Source: Pteria penguin | Lineage: Eukaryota; Mollusca; Bivalvia; Pterioida; Pteriidae | Length of the DNA: 64,000 nt | Assembly: GCA_035048485.1 (NCBI GenBank) | Contig: CM068587.1 | Coordinates: forward strand, 56,350,788-56,414,787 | Direction of reading: 5' to 3' | Shown: piece by piece, positions 1-13,035 of the stretch | How the letters are laid out: each line of letters begins with the position of its first letter | Numbering within the stretch: the first letter of the stretch is position 1 | Notes under the pieces: generated by a model | Told to the model about the DNA's origin: nothing | Database searches by the model: none | The model's input: only the letters and a program-made list of their open reading frames with translations | Program-made: the position numbers and the translations under genes

Positions 1-230
1 AGTACACCGTTCGGTTCATACTGTTACGTGTCCACGTATATCATAACACGGGACCTCAGTTTATACTGATACGAGTCCATATATACCATGACACGTGGCC
101 TCGGTTTATACTACACGTGTCACATATACTGTGACACGAGGCCTCGGTATATACTGTCACGTGTCCACGTGATACCGTAACACGGGGTCTCGGTTTATAC
201 AGTGTTATCCGAAGGACAGATAGCAAGGTA
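1..230. repeat. SINE-body-derived tandem array, about 44-bp unit
   Basis: At least four imperfect units follow one another, each ending in a variant of 'acacggggcctcggtttatac' preceded by 'cgtgtccacgtataccgt'. The array starts before the window. The same words occur once in the body of the SINE family seen at 18041, 41340 and 58610, and the last unit here runs on into 'atccgaaggacag' just as the SINE does. So the array appears to be an internally amplified SINE segment. Confidence 0.7.
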
Positions 231-295
231 TGAGATGATAAATCAACGTAGAAACATATAATGTGCAAATGTGTGTGTTTTCTTATTCTCAGACT

Positions 296-3066
296 GCTGG
301 AGTTAGGGTTGTGAGGAAGTCATGATATGTGTCTGCCAGAAATCGGGGTAGTGGGAAAGTCAGCTGGTGTATCTGCTGGAGTCGGGCTGGTGGGGAAGTC
401 ATAATGTGTGTCTGCTAGAAATCGGGGTAGTGGGAAAGTCAGTTAGTGTATCTGCTGGAGTCGGGCTTTTGAGGAAGTCAATATGTGTGTCTGCCAGAAA
501 TCGGGTTAGTAGGAAAGTCAGTTAGTGTTTCTGCTGGAGTCAGGCTAGTGGGGAAATCATAATGTGTGTCAGCCAGAAATCGGGTTAGTGGGAAAGTCAG
601 TTAGTGTATCTGCTGGAGTCGGGCTGGTGGGGAAGTCATAATGTGTGTCAGCCAGAAATCGGGCTGGTGGGAAAGTCAACTGGTGTATCTGCTGGAGTCG
701 GGCTAGTGGGGAAATCATGATGTGTGTCTGCAAAAAAATCGGGCTATTGGGAAATTCAGTGAGTGTATCTGTTGGAGTCGGGTTAGAGGAGAAGTGATGA
801 TGTGTGTCAGCCAGAAATCGGGCTGGTGGGAAAGTCTGTGAGTGTATCTGTTGGAGTCAGGCTAGTGGGGAAGTCAGAGAGTGTATCTGTTGGAGGTCGG
901 GCTAGTGGGGAAGTCAGACAGTGTATCTGTTGGAGGTCGGGCTTGTGGGAAAGTCAGCGAGTGCATCTACTAGAGGTCGGGCTAGTGGGGAAGTCAGAGA
1001 GTGTATCTGTTGGAGGTCGGGCTAGTGGGGAAGTCAGAGAGTGTATCTGTTGGAGGCCAGGCTAGTGGGGAAGTCAGACAGTGTATCTGTTGGAGGTCGG
1101 GCTAGTGGGGAAGTCAGAGAGTGTATCTACTAGAGGTCGGGCTAGTAGGGAAGTCAGAGAGTGTATCTGTTGGAGGTCGGGCTAGTGGGAAAGTCAGACA
1201 GTGTATCTACTAGAGGTCGGGCTAGTGGGGAAGTCAGACAGTGTATCTGTTGGAGGTCGGGCTAGTGGGGAAGTCAGAGAGTGTATCTGTTGGAGGCCGG
1301 GCTAGTGGGGAAGTCAGAGAGTGTATCTGTTAGAGGTCGGGCTAGTAGGGAAGTAAGAGAGTGTATTTATTGGAGGTCGGGCTAGTGGGGATGTCAGAGA
1401 GTGTATCTGTTGGAGGTCGGGCTAGTGGGGACGTCAGAGAGTGTATCTGTTGGAGGTTGGGCTAGTGGGGAAGTCAGAGAGTGTATCTACTAGAGGTCGG
1501 GCTAGTGGGGAAGTCAGACAGTGTATCTGTTGGGGGTCGGGCTAGTGGGGAAGTCAGAGAGTGTATGTATTGGAGGTCGGGCTAGTGGGGAAGTCAGAGA
1601 GTGTATCTGTTGGAGGTCGGGCTAGTGGGGAAGTCAGAGAGTGTATCTACTAGAGGTCGGGCTGGTGGGGAAGTCAGAGAGTGTATCTGTTAGAGGTCGG
1701 GCTAGTGGGGAAGTCAGAGAGTGTATCTACTAGAGGTCGGGCTAGTAAGGAAGTCAGTGTATCTACTAGAGGTCGGGCTAGTGGGGAAGTCAGAGAGTGT
1801 ATCTACTAGAGGTCGGGCTAGTGGGGAAGTCAGAGAGTGTATCTACTAGAGGTCGGGCTAGTAGGGAAGTCAGTGTATCTACTAGAGGTTGGGCTAGTGG
1901 GGAAGTCAGACAGTGTATCTGTTGGAGGTCGGGCTAGTGGGGAATTCAGAGAGTGTATCTACTAGAGGTCGGGCTAGTGGGGAAGTCAGAGAGTGTATCT
2001 GTTGGAGTTCGGGCTAGTGGGGAAGTCAGAGAGTGTATCTGTTGGAGGTCGGGCTAGTGGGGAAGTCAGAGAGTGTATATACTAGAGGTTGGGCTAGTGG
2101 GGAAGTCAGAGAGTGTATCTGTTGGAGGTCGGGCTAGTGGGGAAGTCAGAGAGTGTATCTGTTGGAGGTCGGGCTAGTGGGGAAGTCAGAGAGTGCATTT
2201 ACTAGAGGTCGGGCTAGTGGGGAAGTCAGAGAGTGTATCTGTTGGAGGTCGGGCTAGTGGGGAAGTCAGAGAGTGTTGGAGGTCGGGCTAGTGGGGAAGT
2301 CAGAGAGTGTATCTATTGGAGGTTGGGCTAGTGGGGAAGTCAGAGAGTGTATCTGTTGGATGTCGGGCTAGTGGGGAAGTCAGAGAGTGTATCTATTGAA
2401 GGTTGGGCTAGTGGGGAAGTCAGAGAGTGTATCTGTTAGAGGTCGGGCTAGTGCGGAAGTTAGAGAGTGTATCTGTTGAAGGTTGGGCTAGTGGGGAAGT
2501 CAGAGAGTGTATCTGTTGGAGGTCGGGCTAGTGGGGAAGTCAGAGAGTGTATCTATTGGAGGTTGGGCTAGTGGGGAAGTCAGAGAGTGTATCTGTTAGA
2601 GGTCGGGCTAGTGGGGAAGTCAGAAAGTGTATCTGTTAGAGGTCGGGCTAGTGGAGGAGTCAGAGAGTGTATCTGTTGGAGGTCGGGCTAGTGGGAAGTC
2701 AGTGTATCTACTAGAGGTTGGGCTAGTGGGGAAGTCAGAGAGTGTATCTGTTGGAGGTCGGACTAGTGGGGAAGTCAGACAGTGTATCTGTTGGAGGTCG
2801 GGCTAGTGGGGAAGTCAGAGAGTGTATCTGTTGGAGGTCGGGCTAGTGGGGAAGTCAGAGAGTGTATCTGTTGGAGGTCGGGCTAGTGGGGAAGTCAGAG
2901 AGTGTATCTGTTGGAGGTCGGGCTAGTGAGGAAGTCAGAGAGTGTATCTACTAGAGGTCGGGCTAGTGGGGAAGTCAGAGAGTGTATCTGTTGGAGGTCG
3001 GGCTAATAGAGTGTATCTACTAGAGGTCGGGCTTGTAGGAATGACCGTTTGTGTGTCTGTTGGAGG
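296..3066. repeat. 40-bp minisatellite, about 69 copies
   Basis: The unit is 'gtcagagagtgtatctgt' followed by 'tggaggtcgggctagtgggg' plus 'aa'. Two variants, 'ctgttggagg' and 'ctactagagg', are interspersed. The first ~500 bp are organised as an ~80-bp dimer in which one half reads 'cataatgtgtgtctgccaga'. From about 830 on the simple 40-bp form dominates. Short open frames inside it (for example 802-1065) come from periodicity and are not genes. Confidence 0.95.
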
Positions 3067-3581
3067 TCGATGACTGTATCAAAACACTCTGGTTTCTCCA
3101 ACACATGCTATCGCCAACATTATAAACAGGAAATGGTGTAGATATAGCGTGGCAAGAATTAAAAAAAAATTAGGAATTACAAGTACATGTATTCTTTAAG
3201 TAGGGTGTGTAAATATATCAGTGTACTAAGATTTCAAGATAACCGAATACTTCCTTAATTGCTGGTCCACTGATTTAGAACCTTGCCATCGAGTCTTACC
3301 AGTAAAATTCAGATAGTAAAATATGACACTTAGTAATTCATAGCGATGACACTCGACAGCAAATGAACCCCTTGAACCTTTGTCCTTAGATTACACTAAT
3401 AAATCTCTGCAGACGGCTGCGCTGGAATATTTTAAACAACCACTGATACCTGATGTGCATGTTCTACATATTTTGTGTTGAATAAAGCATGTAACGTAAT
3501 ACAATTTTTTATTCAAAGTTCGTTATCCCGCTGTACTTCCTGTTCCTGGTGTCCGATTTTTTTTTTTTTTTTATTTTTATT

Positions 3582-3624
<43 letters not shown>

Positions 3625-5226
3625 CAGACGTAATTTGGTGATGTTTGTATGTTTTATCAAACCTTCAAATAACTTAGCTCGAACCGTGGTCAAACAATTA
3701 AAAGTTCAAAACCGGAACTTTTCATTTCGCTAAATTAACTTGATCGTCAGTAATTAACATTGTCAATGAACGACCGGCGAATGTCACTTCTATCAGTATT
3801 GAAGGGAAGATAACTCTTGCCTGCTAAGCAAACTCGCAATTCAACTGGAATGCAGTAGGCCTAGTATACTACTCTAATCACAAGATATTCTCCATACGGC
3901 AAGATTTCTCATTTTCAACATATTAATCTATTTTTCTTTTCTATTTCATAATTCGTTTCGTAATCTCATATTTATCTTATGTAGTCTAATGTAATATTAT
4001 CGGGTGAACAAGTAAAAAAGAGAAAACACAAAACATGATAATAGTAATACACGGGAAAACGACATTACAAAAATATTCGATTGTGCTGCGGTTACGATAC
4101 CGACTTAGGAAGTCAATTAAAATAACAAATGCCACTCAATTGGTGTGGTTAACCGGTTTAGGGACGCCCACCTTCCTACTCACCTAAAAAGCAGCACAAT
4201 CAAAGGACAAACATTTAAAAAATTATAAATAATCCTCCATATAGAGAACAAGGATCAACAGGTTTCTCAAGGCGAGAGATAATAAAAAAAAAATTACACA
4301 CGGAACCTTTATAAAATTTTATGTCGCTATCAAAAATATGTAAGGCGACATCAACATAAGTAAACTGTGCTCTAGCCCGTCTGTAAGCGAGTTCAGATCC
4401 TTGATCAATAGGAGTCCCGACTAACAGATGAGACGAGGATCATGACCTTGTCTCTTCTGAGAAGGTTTGGACAAGGCTCGTCATAGAGTTCCCATCGCCC
4501 TTTTAGTCAACGTGCAACGCTCAAGTAAAAGTATGTACTGGGTTGTAGAGGGACCCAATACTAAAACACTTTCATTTGAAATATAAAAATCTAATTTGCA
4601 GATTTTATTAGATACAATATTGAAAAGAAAAATTGAGATTTAATGAGGATGTCTATGCTTACGTTAGTCTAATATTAGTTTAATTTCTTTTCTCTGAGAA
4701 GCAGTTCTCTGTAAGTCATTCATATTCAAGGAATTCAGAGTTTGCATTAATGTCAGAACAAAACAACACCGGCACTCATAATATCAAATTACGATTTATA
4801 ACATGTAGAAATATGTATTATCAAAATATTGTTATACTTTTAACTGCAACAATATTATTTAAATATTGTAACATATTTCTTTTAAAATGAGTTTTCTTAA
4901 AATTAATCAAAATACTTAGCATGCTAGTGTACAAATTACATTTAAATCAGTTTCTATCTATTTTAGTCTGTCCGTCTGCCTCATTTAGCAGTAAGTATAT
5001 ATCTTCTACTGTAATGATCAATTTCCGTCACCGTGTGCTTTACTTGTACTTGCTGTTTTGTATGTGGCTAATACTTCTGTCAATTTATGCTGCAAATCTA
5101 ATTTAATTTTTTTCGACAATTTGAAGCTTTTTTGTAATTATACCACTTTGATTTTAACTGGCATCACGGTTGCACTATCCTTACTTGTTGCCGAGGATTT
5201 TCGTTTTAGACAGTCAGCTATTTTAG
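3067..5226. other. No gene recognised; AT-rich spacer with poly-T
   Basis: AT-rich DNA with a long poly-T run at about 3559-3622. 'ttgaataaagcatg' at about 3478 could be a polyadenylation signal, but no convincing exon precedes it. Nothing else stands out. Confidence 0.5.
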
Positions 5227-5339
5227 AGGGATATTGGATTACCTTCAAACCCATCAGATATATACATGAACAGCAATAATGATCAAGAAACCGGTGGTAT
5301 ACAAAACGGCGACCTGTTATCCAACGGCCAAACTCGTTA
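5227..5339 (+). CDS. Candidate terminal coding exon, unknown protein
   Basis: A possible 3' splice site, 'agctattttag', is followed by an open frame starting RDIGLPSNPSDIYMN and ending GGIQNGDLLSNGQTR before TAA at 5337-5339. The polar, Asn/Ser/Gly-rich ending resembles a cytoplasmic tail more than random AT-rich translation. A polyadenylation signal AATAAA lies at about 5553. No upstream exon with a matching phase was found, so the gene would have to begin far upstream or across the 40-bp minisatellite. The overlapping open frames on both strands look less like protein. I do not recognise a family. Confidence 0.22.
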
Positions 5340-6449
5340 ATTACTTTGTCCATGGGATTTATTCTGTACCACAAATCTTAAGTGAAATGATTATCTTAAC
5401 TCATCCTGTTGTTTGTATTGTACTCTATGATCCACGTTTTATAATTGTTTATGATTATATATTTGGTTATAACTCTTATGTTATGGTTTTGATCTATATT
5501 TCAGTACTACTAAATCCGTCATAGCAGCTGTTTGCAACACATTCTGTAAGAAATAAAACGTGAATAATCTATATATCACTTCATGTATGCTACGTCCACT
5601 CTAAAATCTTAGTAAATACTTGGTTGTAATAATGAATGAAGAAATCATTTGGTGGTTTTGTGAAAATGGTCCTCTTATTATGAAAGTATAAGGTGATAGC
5701 TGTTAAAAACAGTCTGTCTAAGAAAAGTACTCTGTCCAATTCCTAACGTTAAATTTGGATTCAGACAGCCATGTCTGCAATGTTAACGCCTAAGTTCTCC
5801 ATTATTCCACTGATGAAGTATGCTGGTATGAAGCAGACTAGTTTTTACATTCATTATGCGTCGTCTTTATAAGGAAATCACTAACTATATTTATATATCC
5901 TTTTGTTATTCTGGGTATCAAGGCCGCCGTCTCTATCCCATCCCTGTTTTTACTATAACGACAAAGTTGACAATGACATTCTTCATTCTCAAATCGTTTG
6001 AAAAACTTGGATCCACCTCAGGAAGATAAGAAAAAAACCCTTTGGAAAAGCTTTGGGTCTTATTAAGAATTTTTATAAAAATTCGGAAATGTTACTTTTT
6101 AACTATATGTATTCAATGGAATTTCTCATTTCAATGTCTATGAAGATCTTGTGAACAAACTAAGAAGGATCAAAGGCTTCGATAATTTAATCTACTTGGC
6201 TTAATATAGCGAAACGCCATCGACAATATGACCCGGAGATCATCAAAACGACAATGAGTCTTGTATTGGGCCTAATACGGACTTTAACTAGAACGTTCCA
6301 CGCTAACAGGGTGATGGGGGCTGTACAACAGGACTTGATGAAACCTTTTTAGAGAAGACATGGTCCTGAACCTCGTCCCATCTGACTTTTAGGCGGGTCT
6401 CAGATCAAAAGTCTGAGCTCGCTTCCAGACCGGCAGAGCACGGTTTACT

Positions 6450-6525
<76 letters not shown>

Positions 6526-8090
6526 TTGAATTCAATACATATCAATCAAAAACAAAATTCAACAACTCATAACATGAAACCTGAAAAAAGGGGAAAAAAG
6601 CTTATTTGGCATTTTTGCAAATTTTAATAGGATTTTATAATAAAATTCTTAGTAACATATAAGTACTTTCACTTATACTCTCACCCCACTTTCAAAAGGT
6701 TGATGGGGAGGCTTGTGCCCCGCTCCCTTGCCCTTTATCCTATGTCCCTGACATGCATATATATCTAAAACAAAACTGGCGATATTTATTCATGTTTAGA
6801 TTCACACTGGTCGATTCAGTAACTTTTACAAACTTTACAGAAAATGACTTGAATAAAAAGAGCGGGAAGAGCCAAAGAAGTTGCTGATATTTATTTTATG
6901 TAAAGCTTTATTGTTAGTACCTTTGTATGACTTCTATAGACTTTGTGCAGACTTTCATGGGGTTTTTTTTAACATGAAGTCCGTTTAAGTCCTCTTCAGG
7001 ACGTATGAATGCTCAAGATGACTTGCAGGTTAAGTGAAGATACTATCTATCCATTTATTCCTTTTTTATTTGTGATGTTTTAGTTTCGGGTGTTAATTAC
7101 GAGATCAGGAACACGCCAAAATAAAAAACAATCTTTGAACAATGTAAAAGATGACATATTTTCTAAGACTTAACCAAGCTTTATTAGAATAAGAATGTTT
7201 AACTAGTCGATCATTTAAATCTAAGGATATACGCGGCTCGCAACTTCTTATCAAATGCAGCTGATGACAAGAAAGATAACTCTAATTTAGTCATGAATAA
7301 AACGCCAGGGATATTGCAAATACATATTTTGTCTGTCTTTTCACAGGAAAGGTTTCAATTTCTTTCTGCTTCATTCAAGTGATTATGTATCCAAAATATT
7401 TTATTTCGAATATGAAGAGAAAATGTCCGCCATAAAAGATAATATTGAGTAATACCTATACATGGCAATGAAAAAGGTTTGAATCATTCAAGGAAGTTGA
7501 GAAGAAAAAAATCCAAATTTTTTTTTTTTTTTTTTTTTTGGTAACCACATCAGAGCTGAGGTCACTATGAGTCTCTATGATAGACCATAAAAAGAAACTT
7601 GTTCAGTTTAGAAGCAAATCTATCCTAAAACTGAATAATTAAGTAGGATACGAGTATGAACTTAAACTCGATGAAACCCAGCGGTGTCATATTGCATATC
7701 TTCCCCCTTTGTAAATCCCACCATGATCTGTTGTAGAGTATACAAATTCATTGCAGATCTTTCCTGTTATTCACACTAACCGTTATAGGAGTAAATTCTA
7801 TGGTTTAATAACATACCGGATACAATAATTTTGTATGTAACAAAACATTATCGTAATTTAGTAATCCGGAAGATATGCAATCTTGCAGAACATCTTCCAA
7901 GGATGATATGATATGAAATGGGGGAGGGGAATCTGCAGTATTTCTGAGCTTTCCCAGGGGAAGGTCTGCAATATTGCAGAACTTACGAGTTGATCTGCAA
8001 TACCGTGGTTTGGAGTGTTTTGGATGATACGACATTTAAATTTCGTCACTAAAATATTGGGATGTTCAAAAGATTAATATGCTGAAGATG
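5340..8090. other. No gene recognised; AT-rich with simple repeats
   Basis: After the possible exon at 5227 I see no convincing coding sequence on either strand. The stretch contains a (GT)n microsatellite (6452-6524), a poly-T run at about 7518-7540, and otherwise unique AT-rich DNA. Confidence 0.5.
6452..6524. repeat. (GT)n microsatellite
   Basis: An uninterrupted run of about 36 TG dinucleotides, flanked by 'cggtttactca' and 'cttgaattc'. Confidence 0.98.
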
Positions 8091-9560
8091 GTTATAGAAA
8101 TGCCTGCTTACCTGAATGGTCATCTTCTCTCAAGACAAATGTGAATGGTCATCTTCTCTCAAGACAAATGTCTATGGAGATGACAACGTTTGCTATTAAT
8201 ACCTGCTTACCTGAATGGTCATCTTCTCTCGAGACAAATGTGAATGGTCATCTTCTCTCAAGATAAATGCTTATGGAGATGACAACGTTTGCTATTAATG
8301 CCTGCTTACCTGAAAGGTCATCTTCTCTCAAGACAAATGCTTATGGAGATGACAACGTTTGCTATTAATGCCTGCTTACCTGAAAGTCATCTTCTCTAAA
8401 GACAAATGTGTATGGAGATGACAACGTTTGCTACCAATGCCTGCTTACCTGAATGGTCATCTTCTCTCAAGACAAATGTGTATGGAGATGACAACGTTTG
8501 CTATTAATGCCTGCTTACCTGAATGGTCATCTTCTCTCAAGACAAATGTGTATAGAGATGGCAACGTTTGCTATTAATGCCTGCTTACCTGAATGGTCAT
8601 CTTCTCTAAAGACAAATGTGTACGGAGATGACAACGTTTGCTATTAATGCCTGCTTACCTGAATGGTCATCTTCTCTCAAGACAAATGTTTACGGAGATG
8701 ACAACGTTTGCTATTAATGCCTGCTTACCTGAATGGTCATCTTCTCTCAAGACAAATGTGTACGGAGATGACAACGTTTGCTATTAATGCCTGCTTACCT
8801 GAATGGTCATCTTCTCTCAAGACAAATGTGTACGGAGATGACAACGTTTGCTATTAATGCCTGCTTACCTGAATGGTCATCTTCTCTCAAGACAAATGTT
8901 TACGGAGATGACAACGTTTGCTATTAATGCCTGCTTACCTGAATGGTCATCTTCTCTCAAGACAAATGTGTATGGAGATGACAACGTTTGCTATTAATGC
9001 CTGCTTACCTGAATGGTCATCTTCTCTAAAGACAAATGTTTACGGAGATGACAACGTTTGCTATTAATGCCTGCTTACCTGAATGGTCATCTTCTCTCAA
9101 GACAAATGTGTATGGAGATGACAACGTTTGCTATTAATGCCTGCTTACCTGAATGGTCATCTTCTCTAAAGACAGATGTGTACGGAGATGACAACGTTTG
9201 CTATTAATGCCTGCTTACCTGAATGGTCATCTTCTCTCAAGACAAATGTTTACGGAGATGACAACGTTTGCTATTAATGCCTGCTTACCTGAATGGTCAT
9301 CTTCTCTCAAGACAAATGTTTACGGAGATGACAACGTTTGCTATTAATGCCTGCTTACCTGAATGGTCATCTTCTCTCAAGACAAATGTTTACGGAGATG
9401 ACAACGTTTGCTATTAATGCCTGCTTACCTGAATGGTCATCTTCTCTCAAGACAAATGTGTACGGAGATGACAACGTTTGCTATTAATGCCTGCTTACCT
9501 GAATGGTCATCTTCTCCCAAGACAAATGTGTATGGTGATGACAACGTTTGCTATTAATTA
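8091..9560. repeat. 70-bp satellite, about 21 copies
   Basis: The unit contains 'cctgcttacctgaatggtca', then 'tcttctctcaagacaaatgt' and 'gatgacaacgtttgctatta'. The period is exactly 70 bp over most of the array. The first three or so copies have internal deletions or duplications, and the later ones are nearly identical, with a g/t and c/t variable position after 'acaaatgt'. On the minus strand each unit carries CAG/GTAAGC, a consensus splice donor. Confidence 0.97.
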
Positions 9561-9614
9561 AAAACTGAAAATTCTGGGGTTTTTTTTTTTAAATTTAATC
9601 GAGTTATGAGCTTT

Positions 9615-10529
9615 TTAAATACCAATTTGTATAATCGGATTTGTTGTATGAGATGACTTTTTAACAACAGGCATTTCCTTATAAGGACCTATAGCTCTCC
9701 ATCCATGTGACATTTCTACCCTGGATGTGGTAGAGAACGTACTTGCCAATACTTTCATCATAATGGCCTCAGTTTTATTATCCGGGTCATAGTGGACAAA
9801 ATCCTCCAGCCCGTCTTCGCTCATGTAAAACAAAACCTTGTGTTAAAATAACAACAGAAATCATTATAAGTAATAAACACAAACTCTCAGCCATCTACTT
9901 TATCAAGCGTAGAAAAACAACTTTGTTACAGAGTCGTGTGAAATCCATGTTGAATCATAACAAAAACAACAGACAATTCCTTCCTTATAAGAACCTATGG
10001 TATAGTTTCGTCATGACAACAGTGTCAGACTTGGATTTTATTCATTAGTAACATTGAGTTGGTGTTTCTTTATAATACTTCATATTTCTTAGAGGCTTAA
10101 AACATGAAATTTGCGAAGTCATCGATCCCTGTGATCCGGTTGCAGTTGATGGAGTATCTGCAAAGTGAACGGAGGGTTCCTGGCTCGAATCCAAGTCTGC
10201 TCATCTATGTTTCACTTTACCTGTTACAGTATAGAAGCGCACATTTATCAGGCTCAGGTTGGCAGAGGAGAGACCCTCCCACGGGCACAAAAACTTTTTT
10301 GCCAATTGCGGACCAGTTTTTATCAAGATACGACTCCCACCCAACTTCCAAACGACCTTGTATATTGCGTTGTACTTTAAAAATAGAAAAAAAGGTTATT
10401 ATTTGTTCATATTCGGGATGTTCGCTATTATATGAATCAAGTACAGGTAATTCCGTTACGACTATGAACACAAAGATTGAAATTCCGTAAAACAAGCAAA
10501 TAGCAGCGACAACTAAACTTAGATAAATA
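9615..10529 (-). CDS. Unrecognised single-pass membrane protein, last two exons
   Basis: Two minus-strand exons fit together in phase. The first runs 10529 to 10221, with acceptor 'ttctctttag' before it and donor AACAG/gtaaag after it. The second runs 9819 to 9615, with acceptor 'acatgag' and stop TAA at 9617-9615. The junction AG|C restores Ser. The first exon begins with a strongly hydrophobic stretch (IYLSLVVAAICLFYG then ISIFVFIVV), probably a signal anchor or one membrane span. It continues with a soluble part containing GRLEVGWESYLDKNWSAIG, KKVFVPVGG and a C-x(8)-C pair. The second exon gives SEDGLEDFVHYDPDNK and ends HTTNPIIQIGI. The N-terminal exon must lie above 10529. A weak candidate is ATG 10643 to 10579 with donor GTTCGT, but that would leave a 49-bp intron. 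No family is recognised. The 70-bp satellite lies just downstream. Confidence 0.5.
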
Positions 10530-10924
10530 CTAAAGAGAAAAATAATCAAACAATTATTTTAAAAATATATAAACGAACCTTCTACGTAAATTCCAATTCT
10601 CTAGGTTGCTTCTTTGTGTGAAGAAATATAAGACTATTATCATTAGAATTATAATTAGTAACAGGTTTAACTACCGGAAACTGGTGCAGAGATAAAACCC
10701 TCTCCTAAAGTTCCCCCGAAATTTGATAAAACGACGTGAAATTTATCATAAATCTCCTCTTACTTTTTTCTTTCATTAAGAGTATTCTGCTTATCATTAA
10801 TATGATCTAATATGTTTTCCTCAGATTAAGCATATATACAATAGTGATTTGTGGTTTACTTGTTTGTTTGGTTTTTTTGTTTTGGTTTCTTGGGGTTTTT
10901 TTCAGGTGGGGTGGGGGTTAAGCT

Positions 10925-11036
10925 CGGTGTCAACAAGCCATATCACGGCATCGAAGCAAGTGTAACAACCTTATATACATAACGGCTCACTCCGAGATTC
11001 GAACTGGATTATCTACACACCGTCGGCCACGGTGGC
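10925..11036 (-). mobile_element. tRNA-derived SINE fragment
   Basis: On the minus strand 'ccaccgtggccgacggtgtg' resembles an RNA polymerase III A box, followed about 30 bp later by 'agttcgaatctcgg', a B box. This is a degenerate tRNA-like head and not a functional tRNA, since no acceptor stem pairs. Confidence 0.5.
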
Positions 11037-12305
11037 ATTGTTATGATGTATACTTGTACGCTCTAACATGCACATTGTTTCATCTTGAAAGCATAAGATA
11101 TACAGGGCATAGACGAAATGGTAAAAATTGCCGCTATTTATTCTACATTAGAGTGAAGGTTAGGGTTAAAATCGACTGGCTACGTCAATGATATCTCACA
11201 TGATGTGGATGTAATTATTCAAACGTGTTTTGTCTACATAATTAACTGCCAACAAATATGCAATACACAAAAGTACTGTATCGAATTATACAGGTATTGT
11301 TCTTTGATACACATAATGGACGTCATGTTCCATTTAAAATTTTTAAATGATTCAAAATAGTGTAGTATTAACCATTTAAAACCCCATTTAATTAATGGGT
11401 AATGTTAATCATTATTCTACCTTAGCATGAAGCTTATTCATGATACACACTTACGGTGACTCCCAACTTTCTGAGGAAAACTGTCTTACATGAGCATATT
11501 CATGGAGCCACCGTCACTTGTTCGGGCGGCGGAGACGTCTCACACGAAACTGATTTAAAGAAGTCAGACACAACTCACCAATATTCATTATCACTAATGG
11601 GTACGCATGATACGTACATCGTGTAATTGGAAATTGATACAAGAAGTTAGAAAACTGATGGCGTCTTTCCTTATTGAAATCTTTTGTGCACAGTTTGAAT
11701 TTGCTTTACGTGGCTTTCGACAATATTTCGGTTACATCACGTTATGTAAGTCTTGTGATGCCTGCAAACCTCTGAACAGTGTGACATTTGGATTTTTAGA
11801 TATAATGATCTTCATGTAAATAAATGAATTGCTTGTTCTATGAAATCCCGATTGTCTCAGTTAATAAATAATAAATACTAATGATTATCATTTTATTATT
11901 TTTTGACTTTCGGGTAGTAAATGCTGTATAATTAGAACATGTTGTGAAGTTACGTACTTATTAACTGTTCTTTTAAACTCACCTGAATGTTATGTGAACC
12001 AGCTCGGGAATACAGCATTCAGGGATGACATTGGGTAAAGTAATGAAGTGATTACAGAAAAATTCATTTATTGAGTGATCCAAGAATAATTGCTTTTAAA
12101 TTGTACAAGCATCCTGTTTTATCAATATTTGAATTGAAAATAGGATTATTATTTCAGCAATAAGATAACAATTTCGAACCTTGTCAGTGTATGAATACAA
12201 AATGTAAAAGACGGAAAATTAATCAAGTTACCCCAATTAACACCAGAAATTGTGAAGCAGGAAGGTAAGAGGTTATGTGTGTAATTTCCGAGTCAAACAA
12301 CTAAC

Positions 12306-12479
12306 TTATGTAATAATGTTAAGTTGGATTGTCTATAGAACGAATTTTGCAAGCGACATATGATTTATAAAATGCCCGGGGAATTCATTGGCTTATGTAA
12401 TAATGTAAAGTTGGATTGTCTATAGAACGAATTTTGCAAGCGACATATGATTTATAAAATGCCCGGGGAATTCATTGGC
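12306..12479. repeat. Two-copy tandem duplication, about 87 bp
   Basis: Two adjacent, nearly identical copies run from 'ttatgtaataatgt' through 'ggattgtctatagaacgaat' to 'gcccggggaattcattggc'. They differ at one or two positions, so the duplication is recent. Confidence 0.93.
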
Positions 12480-12954
12480 TGCTGTATATTTTTCTGGGCC
12501 ACTATTTTACACGAACGTCTATCGCACGACTTTTGTCGGCTTACAGAAATAAAAACTTAGGTACATAAGAGCATGAAAAGGGCATGGAGTCACGACAAAA
12601 AGGACATGGCACCATAACTGACTATGTTTGTTTCCTGTAGATAAATGTACAGACTGCGTAGTAATATTAATTACATTAATTATAATAAGATAATAACAAT
12701 ATTCACGTTAAATAATAACGATTTTCAGATTAAGAAGTTTTTTAGAGAAATATAATCATATTACAGAAATCTTTGGTGTTGGTAGTACCTAATAATTCGA
12801 TTATTTTTTCTGACATTGAGTCTTCTAAAATAACAAAAGGTTTCGTGTACCTTAATCTCAAGTCATAATTCAAATAACATTTGAACATAATGAAACCGAC
12901 CTTCTTTGTTAATATTATGATTTATTTATTTATTTGTCTATTTATTTATTTTAT

Positions 12955-12956
<2 letters not shown>

Positions 12957-13035
<79 letters not shown>
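12957..13035. repeat. (TATC)n microsatellite
   Basis: About 19 TATC units, flanked by imperfect TATT/TTTA simple sequence on both sides. Confidence 0.97.

Noticed and set aside
802..1065. 87-codon frame in the 40-bp minisatellite
   Set aside because: Repeat periodicity; the sequence changes frame every 40 bp and carries no gene features.
1..3066. CRISPR-like array
   Set aside because: Units are contiguous tandem copies without unique spacers, and the DNA is eukaryotic.
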